64,000 nt of DNA from an uncultured Nitrospirota bacterium (GCA_937139405.1 CAKZPV010000031.1:186001-250000), one strand, 5' to 3'. Counted from the stretch's first letter, positions 8,383 through 16,972 are shown. The notes: generated by a model from the letters alone, not told the origin. Numbers and translations: made by a program.

Positions 8383-10002
8383 CTACTGTGGGTTTCGCAA
8401 AAAAGGGGGTGCCTCGTGATCCACTTGAAAGAGAGCCACTGGAGCCAGTTGGTCGGAGCAATGACGAATGCTGGTGTCTCCTTGAGACCCAGGTTGAAAG
8501 ACATCAAACGCTTGACCATGATGATACCGACACCCAAATGGCTCCAGGTCCTGCTTAAGGGCCTCTGGTGGGTCCCAATGGGCAGTCAGTAAGGCGGTTC
8601 GCGCAGGATTCCTAGCACTAAACATGAATGACAAATGATCGGGATACCAATCTGCGCCCCCCGTGGCATAGGAAACAAACTGTTTGGCTTTAGCTGTTTG
8701 GCACAATTCTGAAAGATAGCCATTGGTGAGAAAGCCATTTTCCCCCACATCCAGCCATTGACCTGGATGCGAGAGGCACGCATAGGCAGCATAGCTTCGG
8801 ACTTCTTTGAGTTGTTGCTGTGAGGCAAAGACCAATTGAATAGGGCCGTATTTCGCCACAAGTTTTTTCATGACCTGGTTTTGGAGCGCGGACTGACCAT
8901 CGTTTGTGGGACCACTATCGGCATGAACCAGCACATTTCGCCCACGGTCCACGATGAGATAACAATTACGAGGCAGTTCCACATCGCAGGGATCTTCCCC
9001 ATAAAACGGAACCGACACCACTTCAACCTCACCCACTCGCCAGGATTCCCCATGCGCCATTTCTTTAATTTGAGTAAATCCTAATTCCCTCAGTAACGAG
9101 AGATAATCATAATGAAAGGTTTTGCGATTGCGGCGGCTGGGTACCACAATCGGGATATCTTTGGGTAGATGATAGAGCGTACGCGGATCCACATGATCAT
9201 CATGGTCATGCGTTAAGAAGATCGCCGATGGTCGGGGAAGCAAGTTCGCCCACAGAGATGGCACAGGCGACTCGGCGAACCACGGCATAAGCCATGGATC
9301 AAACCATAGAAAATGTTCTTGGTGACGATACATGAGCGCGGCGTGCCCGATATGGACAACATCTTGATCACCAATAACCTCTCGCCAATGTGTCTCAAGT
9401 GAAGATTGGGGCGAGACTGCAAGACAATCATGATCCTGTAAGAGGGTAAAGAGACGAAGAAGCTGAGATTCCAAATCTCGTCCGCTGGCTTGGGCCACCG
9501 TTTGGATTTCGCTCATCGTGTGCCGCCCTGTGAGAAAGCCTAAGAAATGCCCGATCTTCGGTCCGATCGGACGTTCAAATCCAAACGAAATGGCTTGGCG
9601 AGCAACTGCGTTGAAAAGGCGCAATCCTCCGTAGGTCATCGTATCCGACGCCGAAGGATTTTTTGGGTAATTCCAATGAAACGTGCCATCTGGCTTCCGT
9701 CCACATTGAATATGCTGCTGTAAGACTGGACGAGAGGCCACCACTTCTGCATAAGCATCTTCCAAACGACTGGCGATTTGTTGATCATCAATGGTGGTAC
9801 GTTTAGCCATAACGTCGCTAATCGCTGTCTCAATCCCGCTCATCATGATTTCATGTACTTGATGCAGACTACGAACCACATCCGGATCGACTCCCCCTAA
9901 GAAGGGAAATGGACCAGGCGGCTCGGCACTTTCCAATTGCGCCCATACCCAAGGGTTCAGACCAACAAAGAGGTTGGGAGCGATGGTATTCCAGGGATTC
10001 AT
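8383..10002 (-). CDS. Large MBL-fold metallo-hydrolase/oxygenase-like protein
   Basis: A 539-residue protein. The C-terminal half is a metallo-beta-lactamase fold with HDHDDH at residues 265-270 and later metal-ligand candidates (HADSGPTNDG, LLTAHWD). The N-terminal ~250 residues are an extra domain. Within it, residues about 152-196 (FLTGRHTMSEIQTVAQ...LLQDHDCLAV) look like a small winged-helix module of the PqqD/RRE type. An unrelated N-terminal domain plus MBL core of this size also recalls the CmlA-type di-iron beta-hydroxylases. Whether it hydrolyses or oxygenates cannot be decided from sequence. It stands alone, with a 105-nt gap to the VOC gene upstream. Confidence 0.75.
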   Translation of the reverse strand: MNPWNTIAPNLFVGLNPWVWAQLESAEPPGPFPFLGGVDPDVVRSLHQVHEIMMSGIETAISDVMAKRTTIDDQQIASRLEDAYAEVVASRPVLQQHIQCGRKPDGTFHWNYPKNPSASDTMTYGGLRLFNAVARQAISFGFERPIGPKIGHFLGFLTGRHTMSEIQTVAQASGRDLESQLLRLFTLLQDHDCLAVSPQSSLETHWREVIGDQDVVHIGHAALMYRHQEHFLWFDPWLMPWFAESPVPSLWANLLPRPSAIFLTHDHDDHVDPRTLYHLPKDIPIVVPSRRNRKTFHYDYLSLLRELGFTQIKEMAHGESWRVGEVEVVSVPFYGEDPCDVELPRNCYLIVDRGRNVLVHADSGPTNDGQSALQNQVMKKLVAKYGPIQLVFASQQQLKEVRSYAAYACLSHPGQWLDVGENGFLTNGYLSELCQTAKAKQFVSYATGGADWYPDHLSFMFSARNPARTALLTAHWDPPEALKQDLEPFGCRYHHGQAFDVFQPGSQGDTSIRHCSDQLAPVALFQVDHEAPPFLRNPQ

Positions 10003-10107
10003 ATATTTGTCATGTTTGTAAAGAGTAAGAGGTAAGGAGAGAAGATAAAGCGAATTGGCTAAGAATATCTGATAAGCGGTTCATTTTTCTAAACTCCTTA
10101 TTTCTTA

Positions 10108-10515
10108 TTACAGTTGGACTGATGGTTCAAATAACACTTGAATAACATTGGAATCGGGATCAGCCATGTAGAACGAAAAGCTACCGTCACGATGTTGCTT
10201 GGGCTGTTGAACAATGGTCACACCTTGTGCTGATACTTCCTGAAACAAGGCGTCGACACTATCCGGAGAATCCATCAAAAACCCCAAATGATCCAAGGGA
10301 TGGTTGGGAGAGACGGCGAATTTTGCCCACTCATCAGCAGGCACTTGATGCAGAGCAAGATTATCCGCCCCAGTACTCAAATACACATTGTTAGGATCAG
10401 GGTGCCATACGACTTTCATATCAAAATGCCGCTCATAAAAGGCTTGAGAGACCTGGACATCACGCACCCGAAGCGCGAGATGTCGTAAGCCACGTGTTTT
10501 GCCTGTATAATCCAT
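10108..10515 (-). CDS. VOC (glyoxalase/dioxygenase) family protein
   Basis: A 135-residue protein with the two babab modules of the vicinal-oxygen-chelate fold. LRHLALRVRDVQVSQAFYE opens module one and HPLDHLGFLMDS opens module two. The end DPDSNVIQVLFEP carries the usual metal-ligand Glu. His in RHLAL and DHLGF and the terminal Glu are plausible metal ligands. Members act as glyoxalases, dioxygenases or resistance proteins; the substrate is unknown. A TAAGG lies upstream of the ATG. No neighbouring pathway is evident. Confidence 0.85.
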   Translation of the reverse strand: MDYTGKTRGLRHLALRVRDVQVSQAFYERHFDMKVVWHPDPNNVYLSTGADNLALHQVPADEWAKFAVSPNHPLDHLGFLMDSPDSVDALFQEVSAQGVTIVQQPKQHRDGSFSFYMADPDSNVIQVLFEPSVQL

Positions 10516-10724
10516 CAGATAGCCTTACTTGCCTGTTTCTCTTAATCTTTTCTTATATTCTTCCGTCTCTCTTTTTCCCTTTGCTCTTCTTAACCCTGTC
10601 TAAGGTTGGGCATCATACCCAGGACCCCTGGAGGGAGCAAGTTCAAGATTGCTAGAGGAATATGCTATTTTCTAGAAAAGGAATTATTACTTTGCAGGCA
10701 AGGGCTAAGAGAGGGGAGTATGCG

Positions 10725-11597
10725 ATGTCTCACTTAGGATTGGCACGATGCATTCGATTTATCACATTTGGATTTCTACTCATACTAATCCCGATGAACG
10801 GCCAGGAAATAGTCCAGGCTGCCAACACATTACCATCTACGCTTACAGGAAAAGACGGGGCGCCGATGGCGTTGATTCCTGAAGGCCCGTTTCACATGGG
10901 CGTTCCTCATGCAGCACGAGATGGAGGTGTAGACGAACGACCCAACCATGAAGTGTTCGTGGACAATTTTTATATGGATCTCTATGAAGTCACCAATGGA
11001 CATTACCTCCAATTCGTGACGGAAACCGGGCACCGTGTTCCTGAGCACCCTACAGATCCCAACAGAGGCTTGTGGAAAGGTAACATGATGCCGGAGTCCG
11101 TGACCGATCTGCCGGTTATCAATGTAGATTGGTTTGACAGTGATGCCTATTGCCGTTGGGCTGGGAAACGGCTTCCCACGGAAGCCGAATGGGAAAAGGC
11201 TGCCAAAGGACTAAACGATTGGCGATTTGCCTGGGGAGATGTGGAACCCACTACCGAGCATGCGAATTTTAATCAACTGGCTTGGCGCGGGGAAGCCACC
11301 CTGGTTCAAGTCGGAATTTATGAGAAAGGGAAAAGTCCATACGGCATCTATGACGTAGCCGGTAATGTCTGGGAATGGGTCTCAGATTGGTATCAAGTTG
11401 ATTATTATTCACAGAGCCCGACACACAATCCTCAAGGCCCAAAGACGGGTAAGTACAAAGCTGTTCGTAGTTCGGGCTGGCAAGGTGAGACGCCTCAAAT
11501 GCGGGTGTTTACTCGAATCAAAAGTTTGCCGAACGATCGAAATAATTCCACCGGGTTTCGGTGTGCGCAGGATGTACCTACCCCAACGACTCCCTAA
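10725..11597 (+). CDS. Exported SUMF1/FGE-sulfatase-domain protein without the catalytic Cys pair
   Basis: A 290-residue protein. The ATG at 10725 is chosen because GAGGGGAG (10711-10718) lies just upstream and it begins a proper signal peptide (FITFGFLLILIPMNG... cleavage near VQAAN). The mature part is a formylglycine-generating-enzyme-like domain: MALIPEGPFHMG, DERPNHEVFVDNFYMDLYEVTN, RLPTEAEWEKAAKG, YGIYDVAGNVWEWVSDWY and terminal GFRCAQD. The segment that carries the active-site cysteines in true FGE is RSSGWQGETPQMRVFTR here, with no Cys. It is therefore probably a binding or structural SUMF1 protein in the periplasm. Frame upstream of 10725 is unlikely to be translated. Confidence 0.85.
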   Translation: MSHLGLARCIRFITFGFLLILIPMNGQEIVQAANTLPSTLTGKDGAPMALIPEGPFHMGVPHAARDGGVDERPNHEVFVDNFYMDLYEVTNGHYLQFVTETGHRVPEHPTDPNRGLWKGNMMPESVTDLPVINVDWFDSDAYCRWAGKRLPTEAEWEKAAKGLNDWRFAWGDVEPTTEHANFNQLAWRGEATLVQVGIYEKGKSPYGIYDVAGNVWEWVSDWYQVDYYSQSPTHNPQGPKTGKYKAVRSSGWQGETPQMRVFTRIKSLPNDRNNSTGFRCAQDVPTPTTP

Positions 11598-11627
11598 CCT
11601 CAAAATCTGTTTGTCTAACTTAGCCCT

Positions 11628-12494
11628 ATGAATCACGAACTATCTCAGTCCGGTTTTCAAGGTCTCCGGGTTGGGGCTCTTGAAAGCCGAATGGCCCCTG
11701 AGATGGAACGTTTGATCACAAGCCATAAGGGCATCCCTGTCGTCGCACCTTCAATGCAAGAAGTTCCTCTGTCTGACCACCCACAAGCTCTGGCATTTGG
11801 CGAAATGCTTCTTGCTAGAGAGGTTGATGTCGTGGTGCTCTTAACCGGAGTTGGCTTTCAAACTCTGTTAGATATTTTAGTGACTCGGTTTTCACGTGAG
11901 GCCATTACGGAAGCACTAGAGAATACCGTTTTAATCGTCCGTGGTCCAAAACCTACTAAAGTTCTTAAATCGCTTGGCCTGACCCCACAGATTCAAGTTC
12001 CGGAACCCAATACTTGGAGAGACGTCCTCGATGCCTTGGATATTTCCTATTCAAAGGGACTGACAGGAATGCAGGTAGCCGTTCAGGAATACGGCGTCAG
12101 CAACCCGGAATTGTTAGATGGCCTCAGGCAAAGGGGCGCTCAAGTGACTCCCGTGCCAGTCTACCGGTGGACGTTGCCAGACAATCTGGAACCACTCCGA
12201 CAGCTTCTAGAGCAAATCTTGAACAAGGAAATCCCCGTTCTGCTTATTACCAATGCCGTTCAGGTCGATCATTTGATCAAGGTGTTGGAAGATCCTTCGA
12301 AAATTAACCAATTAGAAACGGTGCTATCTCATATGATGGTGGCGTCTATTGGACAGTTAGCCAGCGAACGGCTGCGACACCATGGGTTTCCAGTCGATTT
12401 AGAACCCTCTCATCCCAAAATGGGCATCCTCGTCAAAGAAGCCAGCCAAGCGGTTCACTCTATTCTGGCCACCAAAAATACCCCACCAATTTAG
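11628..12494 (+). CDS. Uroporphyrinogen-III synthase-like (HEM4) protein
   Basis: A 288-residue protein of the two-domain HEM4 fold: domain 1 from LRVGALESRMAPEMERLI, a crossover near residues 45-60 and domain 2 from LTGMQVAVQEYGVSNPELLDGLR. The stretch VDVVVLLTGVGFQTLLDIL matches the usual TSxNGV-type region. True synthases close the linear tetrapyrrole hydroxymethylbilane to uroporphyrinogen III in heme, siroheme and B12 synthesis. HEM4 proteins are very divergent and no other heme gene is adjacent, so the activity is likely rather than proven. It starts 30 nt after the SUMF1 gene stop. Confidence 0.7.
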   Translation: MNHELSQSGFQGLRVGALESRMAPEMERLITSHKGIPVVAPSMQEVPLSDHPQALAFGEMLLAREVDVVVLLTGVGFQTLLDILVTRFSREAITEALENTVLIVRGPKPTKVLKSLGLTPQIQVPEPNTWRDVLDALDISYSKGLTGMQVAVQEYGVSNPELLDGLRQRGAQVTPVPVYRWTLPDNLEPLRQLLEQILNKEIPVLLITNAVQVDHLIKVLEDPSKINQLETVLSHMMVASIGQLASERLRHHGFPVDLEPSHPKMGILVKEASQAVHSILATKNTPPI

Positions 12495-12533
12495 ATAGAA
12501 TACATGACCTTACCCTCCGCCCTAAGTGGTCTT

Positions 12534-13361
12534 TTACCTGTGTTTACTAGGGGACAAAGGATTGATCCCTGGAATATTGGTTTCATTCAAGACCAAATCG
12601 AAGTAGCGCGCAAGCCAATCAAGTTTTCCCCTTACACACACATCATCCCGAAACTGTGGATTGAACAACTGTCTAGCTAATTCCCTTCTAATTACTCTCA
12701 GCTGATCCACTTCAGGGGCAAGATCGGGGTCAGTCTGGTTAAGAAAGTCAAGAAATCGCCATCCGTCATCTGCATCCTGTCGTAGGTATAGTGATAGGGG
12801 CCCAAGCCTTGGTAGATCAACTTGGGCAACCAGATTGTAAGCTTCAGAAGAAAAGACTATGCGAGGAAATTTAGCACCATTTGTCTTATCCTCCTCAAGA
12901 TCGATGGCATCAATGAGTGCAGGCCCAAAGCAGAGATCCTGTTCATGGCAAAGCTGCCCAAGGCAGACGGCTCCGCGTACAAACACCCCAAGCTCCGCAA
13001 GATTGACGGAAAGAGCCAACAAGGAAGTAACAAGATCCGTGATAGAACGATCGTTGTGAGTTGCGGAAAGGACCAGGCTATCGGAAAAACTATAGCCGCG
13101 TTCGGCAGCGGCGCGTTCATTGACCAATTGCTCTGCCTCGACTCGAGGATCCACGACACCTTCTTGTCGCAATCGGGCCTCGACAATTTCTGTCGGATTA
13201 TCCCGTTCCCAAACAGGACGTGCCAGAAACACTTCGCGAAGGGCCTGTTGTATTTTTATCTGCAGGCTCGGACGATCGACGCTACGCCGAACGAGGTCAC
13301 GAAAACCCAGAATGTCTACGAAGGCACAAAGCCGGAGCTCATAAATTCCATTCAAGGACAT
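12534..13361 (-). CDS. Protein with a class III nucleotide-cyclase-like fold
   Basis: About 275 residues. Near the N-terminus, CAFVDILGFRDLV (Asp16) resembles the first metal-binding strand of class III cyclases. GYSFSDSLVLSA (Asp94) resembles the second metal site. GVFVRGAVCLGQLCH then fits the following strand-helix. The base-selecting and transition-state residues are not obvious, so activity is uncertain. There is no signal peptide or sensory domain. A GTG at 13370 would add three residues; GGGTGG is well placed for the ATG at 13361. Neighbours are not defence or signalling genes. Catalytic cyclase versus degenerate binding protein cannot be decided here. Confidence 0.6.
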   Translation of the reverse strand: MSLNGIYELRLCAFVDILGFRDLVRRSVDRPSLQIKIQQALREVFLARPVWERDNPTEIVEARLRQEGVVDPRVEAEQLVNERAAAERGYSFSDSLVLSATHNDRSITDLVTSLLALSVNLAELGVFVRGAVCLGQLCHEQDLCFGPALIDAIDLEEDKTNGAKFPRIVFSSEAYNLVAQVDLPRLGPLSLYLRQDADDGWRFLDFLNQTDPDLAPEVDQLRVIRRELARQLFNPQFRDDVCVRGKLDWLARYFDLVLNETNIPGINPLSPSKHR

Positions 13362-13408
13362 GTTAGCCACCCAAAGTTGTGTTAACCCGCCAACTCATCC
13401 AGTTAGTT

Positions 13409-13876
13409 TTACCAGATCAAAGGGATGAGGCGATTTGTTTGAAGCCGATAGGCATCATATTCAGGGAACCGCGCCAGCAGAAATTGCTCTTCATAGCAAA
13501 GTTTGACCCAAAGCGTTACCACCAACCCTACCCACAAAATCATTCGAAGTGGCATAGGACGCTCAACCACCCATCCTAACGTGATCAACAACAGACTGGT
13601 GTACATAGGATGTCTTACCCAACGATATGGTCCGTGAACCACTAACCGACCATGTTGAGGAATCTCCGGGAGCGCTCGAATGTTTCCCAAACCCATGGCG
13701 AGAAACGACCAGAGGGCAATACTTCCACCAAGAACCATCATTCCTTTCACACTCCAAAGAGTCGGCCACAGTGGACCAACGAGCATGATCAGCGCGATCA
13801 ATAAAAACTGCATAGCGACTAACATGATGGAAAGCCACGAATGGTATGTGTCTTCACCGTTCTTGAACACCATCAC
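13409..13876 (-). CDS. Isoprenylcysteine carboxyl methyltransferase-family membrane protein
   Basis: A 155-residue membrane protein with about four transmembrane segments. The signature HGPYRWVRHPMYTSLLL near residue 83 and EEQFLLARFPEYDAYR near the end are the SAM-binding elements of the ICMT/PEMT family. It should methylate a lipid or lipid-like acceptor at the membrane; bacterial substrates are mostly unknown. The GTG at 13876 is 7 nt after a GGGGG run and the ATG at 13873 is 10 nt after it; either could be used. It is divergent from the DUF2914 gene, with a 62-nt shared upstream region. Confidence 0.85.
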   Translation of the reverse strand: MMVFKNGEDTYHSWLSIMLVAMQFLLIALIMLVGPLWPTLWSVKGMMVLGGSIALWSFLAMGLGNIRALPEIPQHGRLVVHGPYRWVRHPMYTSLLLITLGWVVERPMPLRMILWVGLVVTLWVKLCYEEQFLLARFPEYDAYRLQTNRLIPLIW

Positions 13877-13938
13877 GAATCAGCCCCCATCATTAAGATC
13901 TTCCCAAAATCTTCCGACGACAATTTTAAGTAAGTACA

Positions 13939-15111
13939 ATGAATCTATCACCCTCAAAAGTCCAGACCGCCCTTCTGACATCAGCCAATTCCGCCATGAA
14001 CAATGTGATGAGCAGCCTGCAAAATTCGTTTCTTAAGCCAATTCTTCCAGGATTCTTTTTTCTAGCAGGAGTCACTTATGATTCGCTGACATTAACCCGT
14101 ATTGACCGTCCGCTGGATAACCTCATCCTTCTCCTCTATCTCGCCGTCCTAGGAGTCCTCGTGATTCTGACCGGGCGATTTCAATTAGGGTTGATTCCTT
14201 CGACATCTAACCACACATCGTGGAACGCACTTTCCCTAATCCATCGAATACAGCCACATTTGGCCAAAGCGCTCCAATTTTTATTGGGAGGCCTCTTTAG
14301 TGCCTATGCCATCTTCTACTCTCAAAGTACATCTTTTTCCACTACCGCAATCTTTTTGGGACTTATTGTGGTCTTTCTCATCGCCAATGAGTTTCTGCAA
14401 ACCCGCTATTCAAGCCTGAAAATGCTGGTGAGTCTGTTTGCTCTAGTCACCCTCAGCTTTTTGACGTTTTTTTTGCCCGTGGTGACCGGATGGATGAATG
14501 ATGTCGTTTTTGTCACCGGTGTCCTCATGACAAGTGTCATTGTTTGGAAGCTTGTTCAGCTCACCTTGCGAGGCTTACCCAATATCTCGCTCTACACGGC
14601 TTTCACGATTAGTTTCCCAGCTTTTTGTTTGGTGACTCTCTGTACCGTGCTGTACTTTTTGAATTGGATTCCACCCATTCCTCTCTCTTTAAAGTTTGGG
14701 GGAATTTATCATCAGATTGAAAAAATTCATGACAAATACATTCTCACCCATGAAAAAGGTCCTTGGTACGACCTTTGGAAAGAATCAAATGATCGAGTAA
14801 GAATTGATGCTCCAGTCTATTGTTTCTCGTCTGTGTTCGCACCTGTCACCCTTCAAACAACGATCTACCATCATTGGCAATGGCGACCACTTCATGAACT
14901 CGCTTCCTTTACAACAACGGATCGCATACCCATCACGATTACCGGCGGACGCGAAACAGGCTACCGTTCGTATACGACGAAACACCGCGTCCAGACAGGT
15001 GAATGGCGGGTGAATGTTGAAACAGAAGACGGAAGAATCCTTGGACGCATGACGTTTGTTGCTCAAGAAAATTTTTCTCCCAAACATGTTATGACTACCA
15101 TTACTCGTTAG
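13939..15111 (+). CDS. Polytopic membrane protein with C-terminal DUF2914 domain
   Basis: A 390-residue protein. Residues about 30-250 contain seven or so hydrophobic segments (for example LILLLYLAVLGVLVILTG, TAIFLGLIVVFLIA, LVTLCTVLYFLNWI). After the last one, a soluble part of about 130 residues ends in a DUF2914-type domain: IDAPVYCFSSVFAP, HHWQWRPLHE, ITITGGRETGYRSYTTKH and GEWRVNVETEDGRILGRMTF. DUF2914 occurs in periplasmic or membrane-tethered proteins of unknown function and is predicted to be a beta-sandwich. It lies divergently from the ICMT-like gene. Confidence 0.8.
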   Translation: MNLSPSKVQTALLTSANSAMNNVMSSLQNSFLKPILPGFFFLAGVTYDSLTLTRIDRPLDNLILLLYLAVLGVLVILTGRFQLGLIPSTSNHTSWNALSLIHRIQPHLAKALQFLLGGLFSAYAIFYSQSTSFSTTAIFLGLIVVFLIANEFLQTRYSSLKMLVSLFALVTLSFLTFFLPVVTGWMNDVVFVTGVLMTSVIVWKLVQLTLRGLPNISLYTAFTISFPAFCLVTLCTVLYFLNWIPPIPLSLKFGGIYHQIEKIHDKYILTHEKGPWYDLWKESNDRVRIDAPVYCFSSVFAPVTLQTTIYHHWQWRPLHELASFTTTDRIPITITGGRETGYRSYTTKHRVQTGEWRVNVETEDGRILGRMTFVAQENFSPKHVMTTITR

Positions 15112-15493
15112 GAAATCGTTCAACGTTTATCAAAAATTTTTGTGGCAATCATGTCATCAACAAATATTTTTTCATGATAGATTATTTTTCATTTCACACA
15201 TGCAGAAAAAAAAATTCAAAAAAATCTGGAAATAATGAAACAAACGTTGTAGTATGTTTCAAATACCAAGATGCAGAACAACCGAAACACTTTCTTACCA
15301 CAAAAAATTTCTCCTCACACGAACACTACATTTTTTTTAAATTCATCTTTCAAATTGAACAACCGAATTAATCTAGCGTGCTCTCATACATCATTTACAT
15401 GTTCAATTTTTCATGTTCAACAACTCACTAGAATGATTGGTGAGTCTTTACTGCGACTTCGAGTCGCATCTATTCTGAAGGGGGGTGAGTGCA
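15112..15493. other. AT-rich leader region upstream of the H1-like gene
   Basis: About 380 bases without a gene. It is strongly AT-rich with A-runs. CATGTTCAA occurs twice in direct repeat (15398-15406 and 15412-15420, 14 bases apart), a possible operator. A compact hairpin, TGCGACT-TCG-AGTCGCA, lies at 15452-15468, just before the ribosome-binding site of the H1-like gene. I could not pick a single convincing promoter. Confidence 0.5.
15452..15468 (+). promoter_or_regulatory. 5'-leader hairpin before the H1-like gene
   Basis: A perfect 7-bp stem with a 3-base loop ends about 10 bases before the AAGGGGGG ribosome-binding site. Its position suggests an effect on translation or mRNA stability, or a protein-binding dyad in DNA. 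Confidence 0.4.
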
Positions 15494-15655
15494 TTGGCCA
15501 CTAAGAAGAAAGCGCCAGCCAAGAAAAAGGCTGCAAAGAAAAAAGCACCGGCAAGGAAAAAAGCGCCGGCCAAGAAAAAGGCTGCTGCCAAAAAGAAGGC
15601 ACCGGCTAAGAAAAAAGCCCCAGCTAAGAAAAAAGCTGCTACCAAAAAACGGTAG
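15494..15655 (+). CDS. Lysine/alanine-rich histone H1-like protein
   Basis: A 53-residue protein made almost entirely of KKKAPAK and KKKAAAK units, with nothing but Lys, Ala, Pro, Thr and Arg after the first two residues. It resembles the C-terminal tails of eukaryotic H1 and bacterial AlgP/Hc1-type proteins, which bind and compact DNA. I prefer the TTG start at 15494 (reads MATKKKAP), with the G-run at 15479-15485 as ribosome-binding site at 8 nt. An in-frame GTG at 15485 would add three residues but sits on the G-run. A strong terminator follows, so it is monocistronic. The long antisense frames with FFLAGAFF repeats are its mirror image. Confidence 0.8.
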   Translation: MATKKKAPAKKKAAKKKAPARKKAPAKKKAAAKKKAPAKKKAPAKKKAATKKR

Positions 15656-15676
15656 GTTCTTGAGTTGGGTTGTGAT

Positions 15677-15714
15677 AACGCCGGATGGGGCTTGCTCCAT
15701 CCGGCGTTTTTTTT
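15677..15714 (+). terminator. Rho-independent terminator of the H1-like gene
   Basis: An 11-12 bp perfect stem (AACGCCGGATGG / CCATCCGGCGTT) with an 8-nt loop runs straight into eight Ts. It lies 22 nt after the stop codon. Confidence 0.92.
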
Positions 15715-16114
15715 CGACATCTCCCTCCCTGATTTCATAATCCACCAGGATTTTACGCTTTTCAGCCACTCCCAGTTCTCTTTCGATCTACTCAACACGA
15801 AGATCCCCTTTCTGGGAATATTGAATAATTGCATTCTCCATAGGGCAAATGAGCCCACAGCTGTCTTGAACATGGGAATCTTGAGTCGGTTCAAAAAGTC
15901 TGCCCAGCAAGGCCGCAGCCAAATTCAGGCGCGGAGCGTACCCTTTGTACGTAAGCACCGGAATTTGACGAGAACGCCGCTGGCGGATTTTTTCAACAGA
16001 CTCTTTCTGTTTCGTACCTTCTCTTGACGCCACTTAGGCTCACCTGGAATGATCCAAAATTGTATGGATTGGTGGAATTTTTTTGATTTCTTGTTTGTAG
16101 GGAAGGATTTGCAC
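15715..16114. other. Intergenic region containing a dispersed repeat
   Basis: About 400 bases between the terminator and the PG-binding gene. The centre is occupied by a copy of the 110-bp inverted-repeat element. The flanks show no gene with a ribosome-binding site. The promoter of the PG-binding gene should lie between about 16000 and 16100. Confidence 0.55.
15888..15997. repeat. 110-bp imperfect inverted-repeat element, copy A
   Basis: The left end (GGTTCAAAAAGTCTGCCCAG) is an imperfect reverse complement of the right end (CTGGCGGATTTTTTCAAC). Internal blocks CCAGCAAGGCCGCAGCC, GCGCGGAGCGTAC, TACGT and GAGAACGCCG are shared with copy B near 33.4 kb. The sequence between blocks differs, as expected for a folded or REP-like element under pairing constraint. 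It has no coding capacity of its own. Confidence 0.75.
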
Positions 16115-16966
16115 ATGTCACAGATGATTATTGCCACTTTGATGATGTTCTCACTTTGTTATCTCGGATTCGATTTCACACCCCAGTCGACCTGGGCCTC
16201 TGCTACATCAACGGCCTCGAATCCAAAGTCCGCTTCGGCCATGAAGCAACGAGCCGAGGAGGAATTAGTGGATCTTCGAAAGAATCCTAAAGAATTTCGC
16301 ACGCTGGTCACTGGCATACAAATCTTCTTGGGACGCTTTGGATATGGAGTTGGCCCGTTTACCGGAAAACTTGATGATGCCACCAAGCAGGCCTTAACTG
16401 CCTACCAAAAAAAGACAGGTTTGTCTGTCACGGGAGACGTAAATTTTGAAACCTTACAACGTTTAACGGAGGATGATCAGGTTCTCAATCGAATTGTCCC
16501 ATATCTCCCTCCGTTACAGACTCGCAATGAAGACTGGGAGAAATGGATCGATGTAAAAGGGAGTTGGATGTTAAAAGAAGGTAATACGGACGACGTGTTG
16601 CATACCTCCAGAATAACGTGCATGCACGAATTTCAGCGCTGTATCGATTCCACCGCTTCTCTGGTGAACGGCAGTTCGCCAGAACTAAAGGTCCACACCC
16701 ATGTGTATGACATAAAGGAATGGGATGAGCACAAAATTGTTTCTCTACCCTATGATGGCGAAGCCTGCGCCATCAGCATTCTGCGTATCTCCAAAAACCC
16801 ACTCCTCGTCACCCGATTCGTGACCCTCAAAGATGGTCCAGGGCCCTGCGCCAATGTGAACGCCGAGGATCACCAATACATCTTGGATGATGGGCGGAAA
16901 GTTCATCATGCCTTGAAAGTCCAAAAATCCCAAGCCATACAACAAATCTTGCAAGTTGCTCAATAA
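16115..16966 (+). CDS. Exported protein with a peptidoglycan-binding domain
   Basis: A 283-residue protein. The ATG at 16115 has GGAAGG 8 nt upstream and begins a signal peptide (IIATLMMFSLCYLGF, cleavage near TWASA). Residues about 70-120 form a PG_binding_1 domain: FLGRFGYGVGPFTGKLDDAT and AYQKKTGLSVTGDVNFETLQRL. The C-terminal ~150 residues (from EDWEKWIDVKGSWML) are a separate beta-rich domain with about five Cys that I do not recognise. It probably anchors to the periplasmic cell wall. The GNAT gene starts 7 nt after its stop and is likely cotranscribed. Confidence 0.82.
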   Translation: MSQMIIATLMMFSLCYLGFDFTPQSTWASATSTASNPKSASAMKQRAEEELVDLRKNPKEFRTLVTGIQIFLGRFGYGVGPFTGKLDDATKQALTAYQKKTGLSVTGDVNFETLQRLTEDDQVLNRIVPYLPPLQTRNEDWEKWIDVKGSWMLKEGNTDDVLHTSRITCMHEFQRCIDSTASLVNGSSPELKVHTHVYDIKEWDEHKIVSLPYDGEACAISILRISKNPLLVTRFVTLKDGPGPCANVNAEDHQYILDDGRKVHHALKVQKSQAIQQILQVAQ

Positions 16967-16972
16967 TGACAC

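Noticed and set aside
15448-15894. Antisense frames with FFLAGAFF repeats
   Set aside because: They mirror the Lys/Ala repeats of the H1-like gene and cross its terminator.
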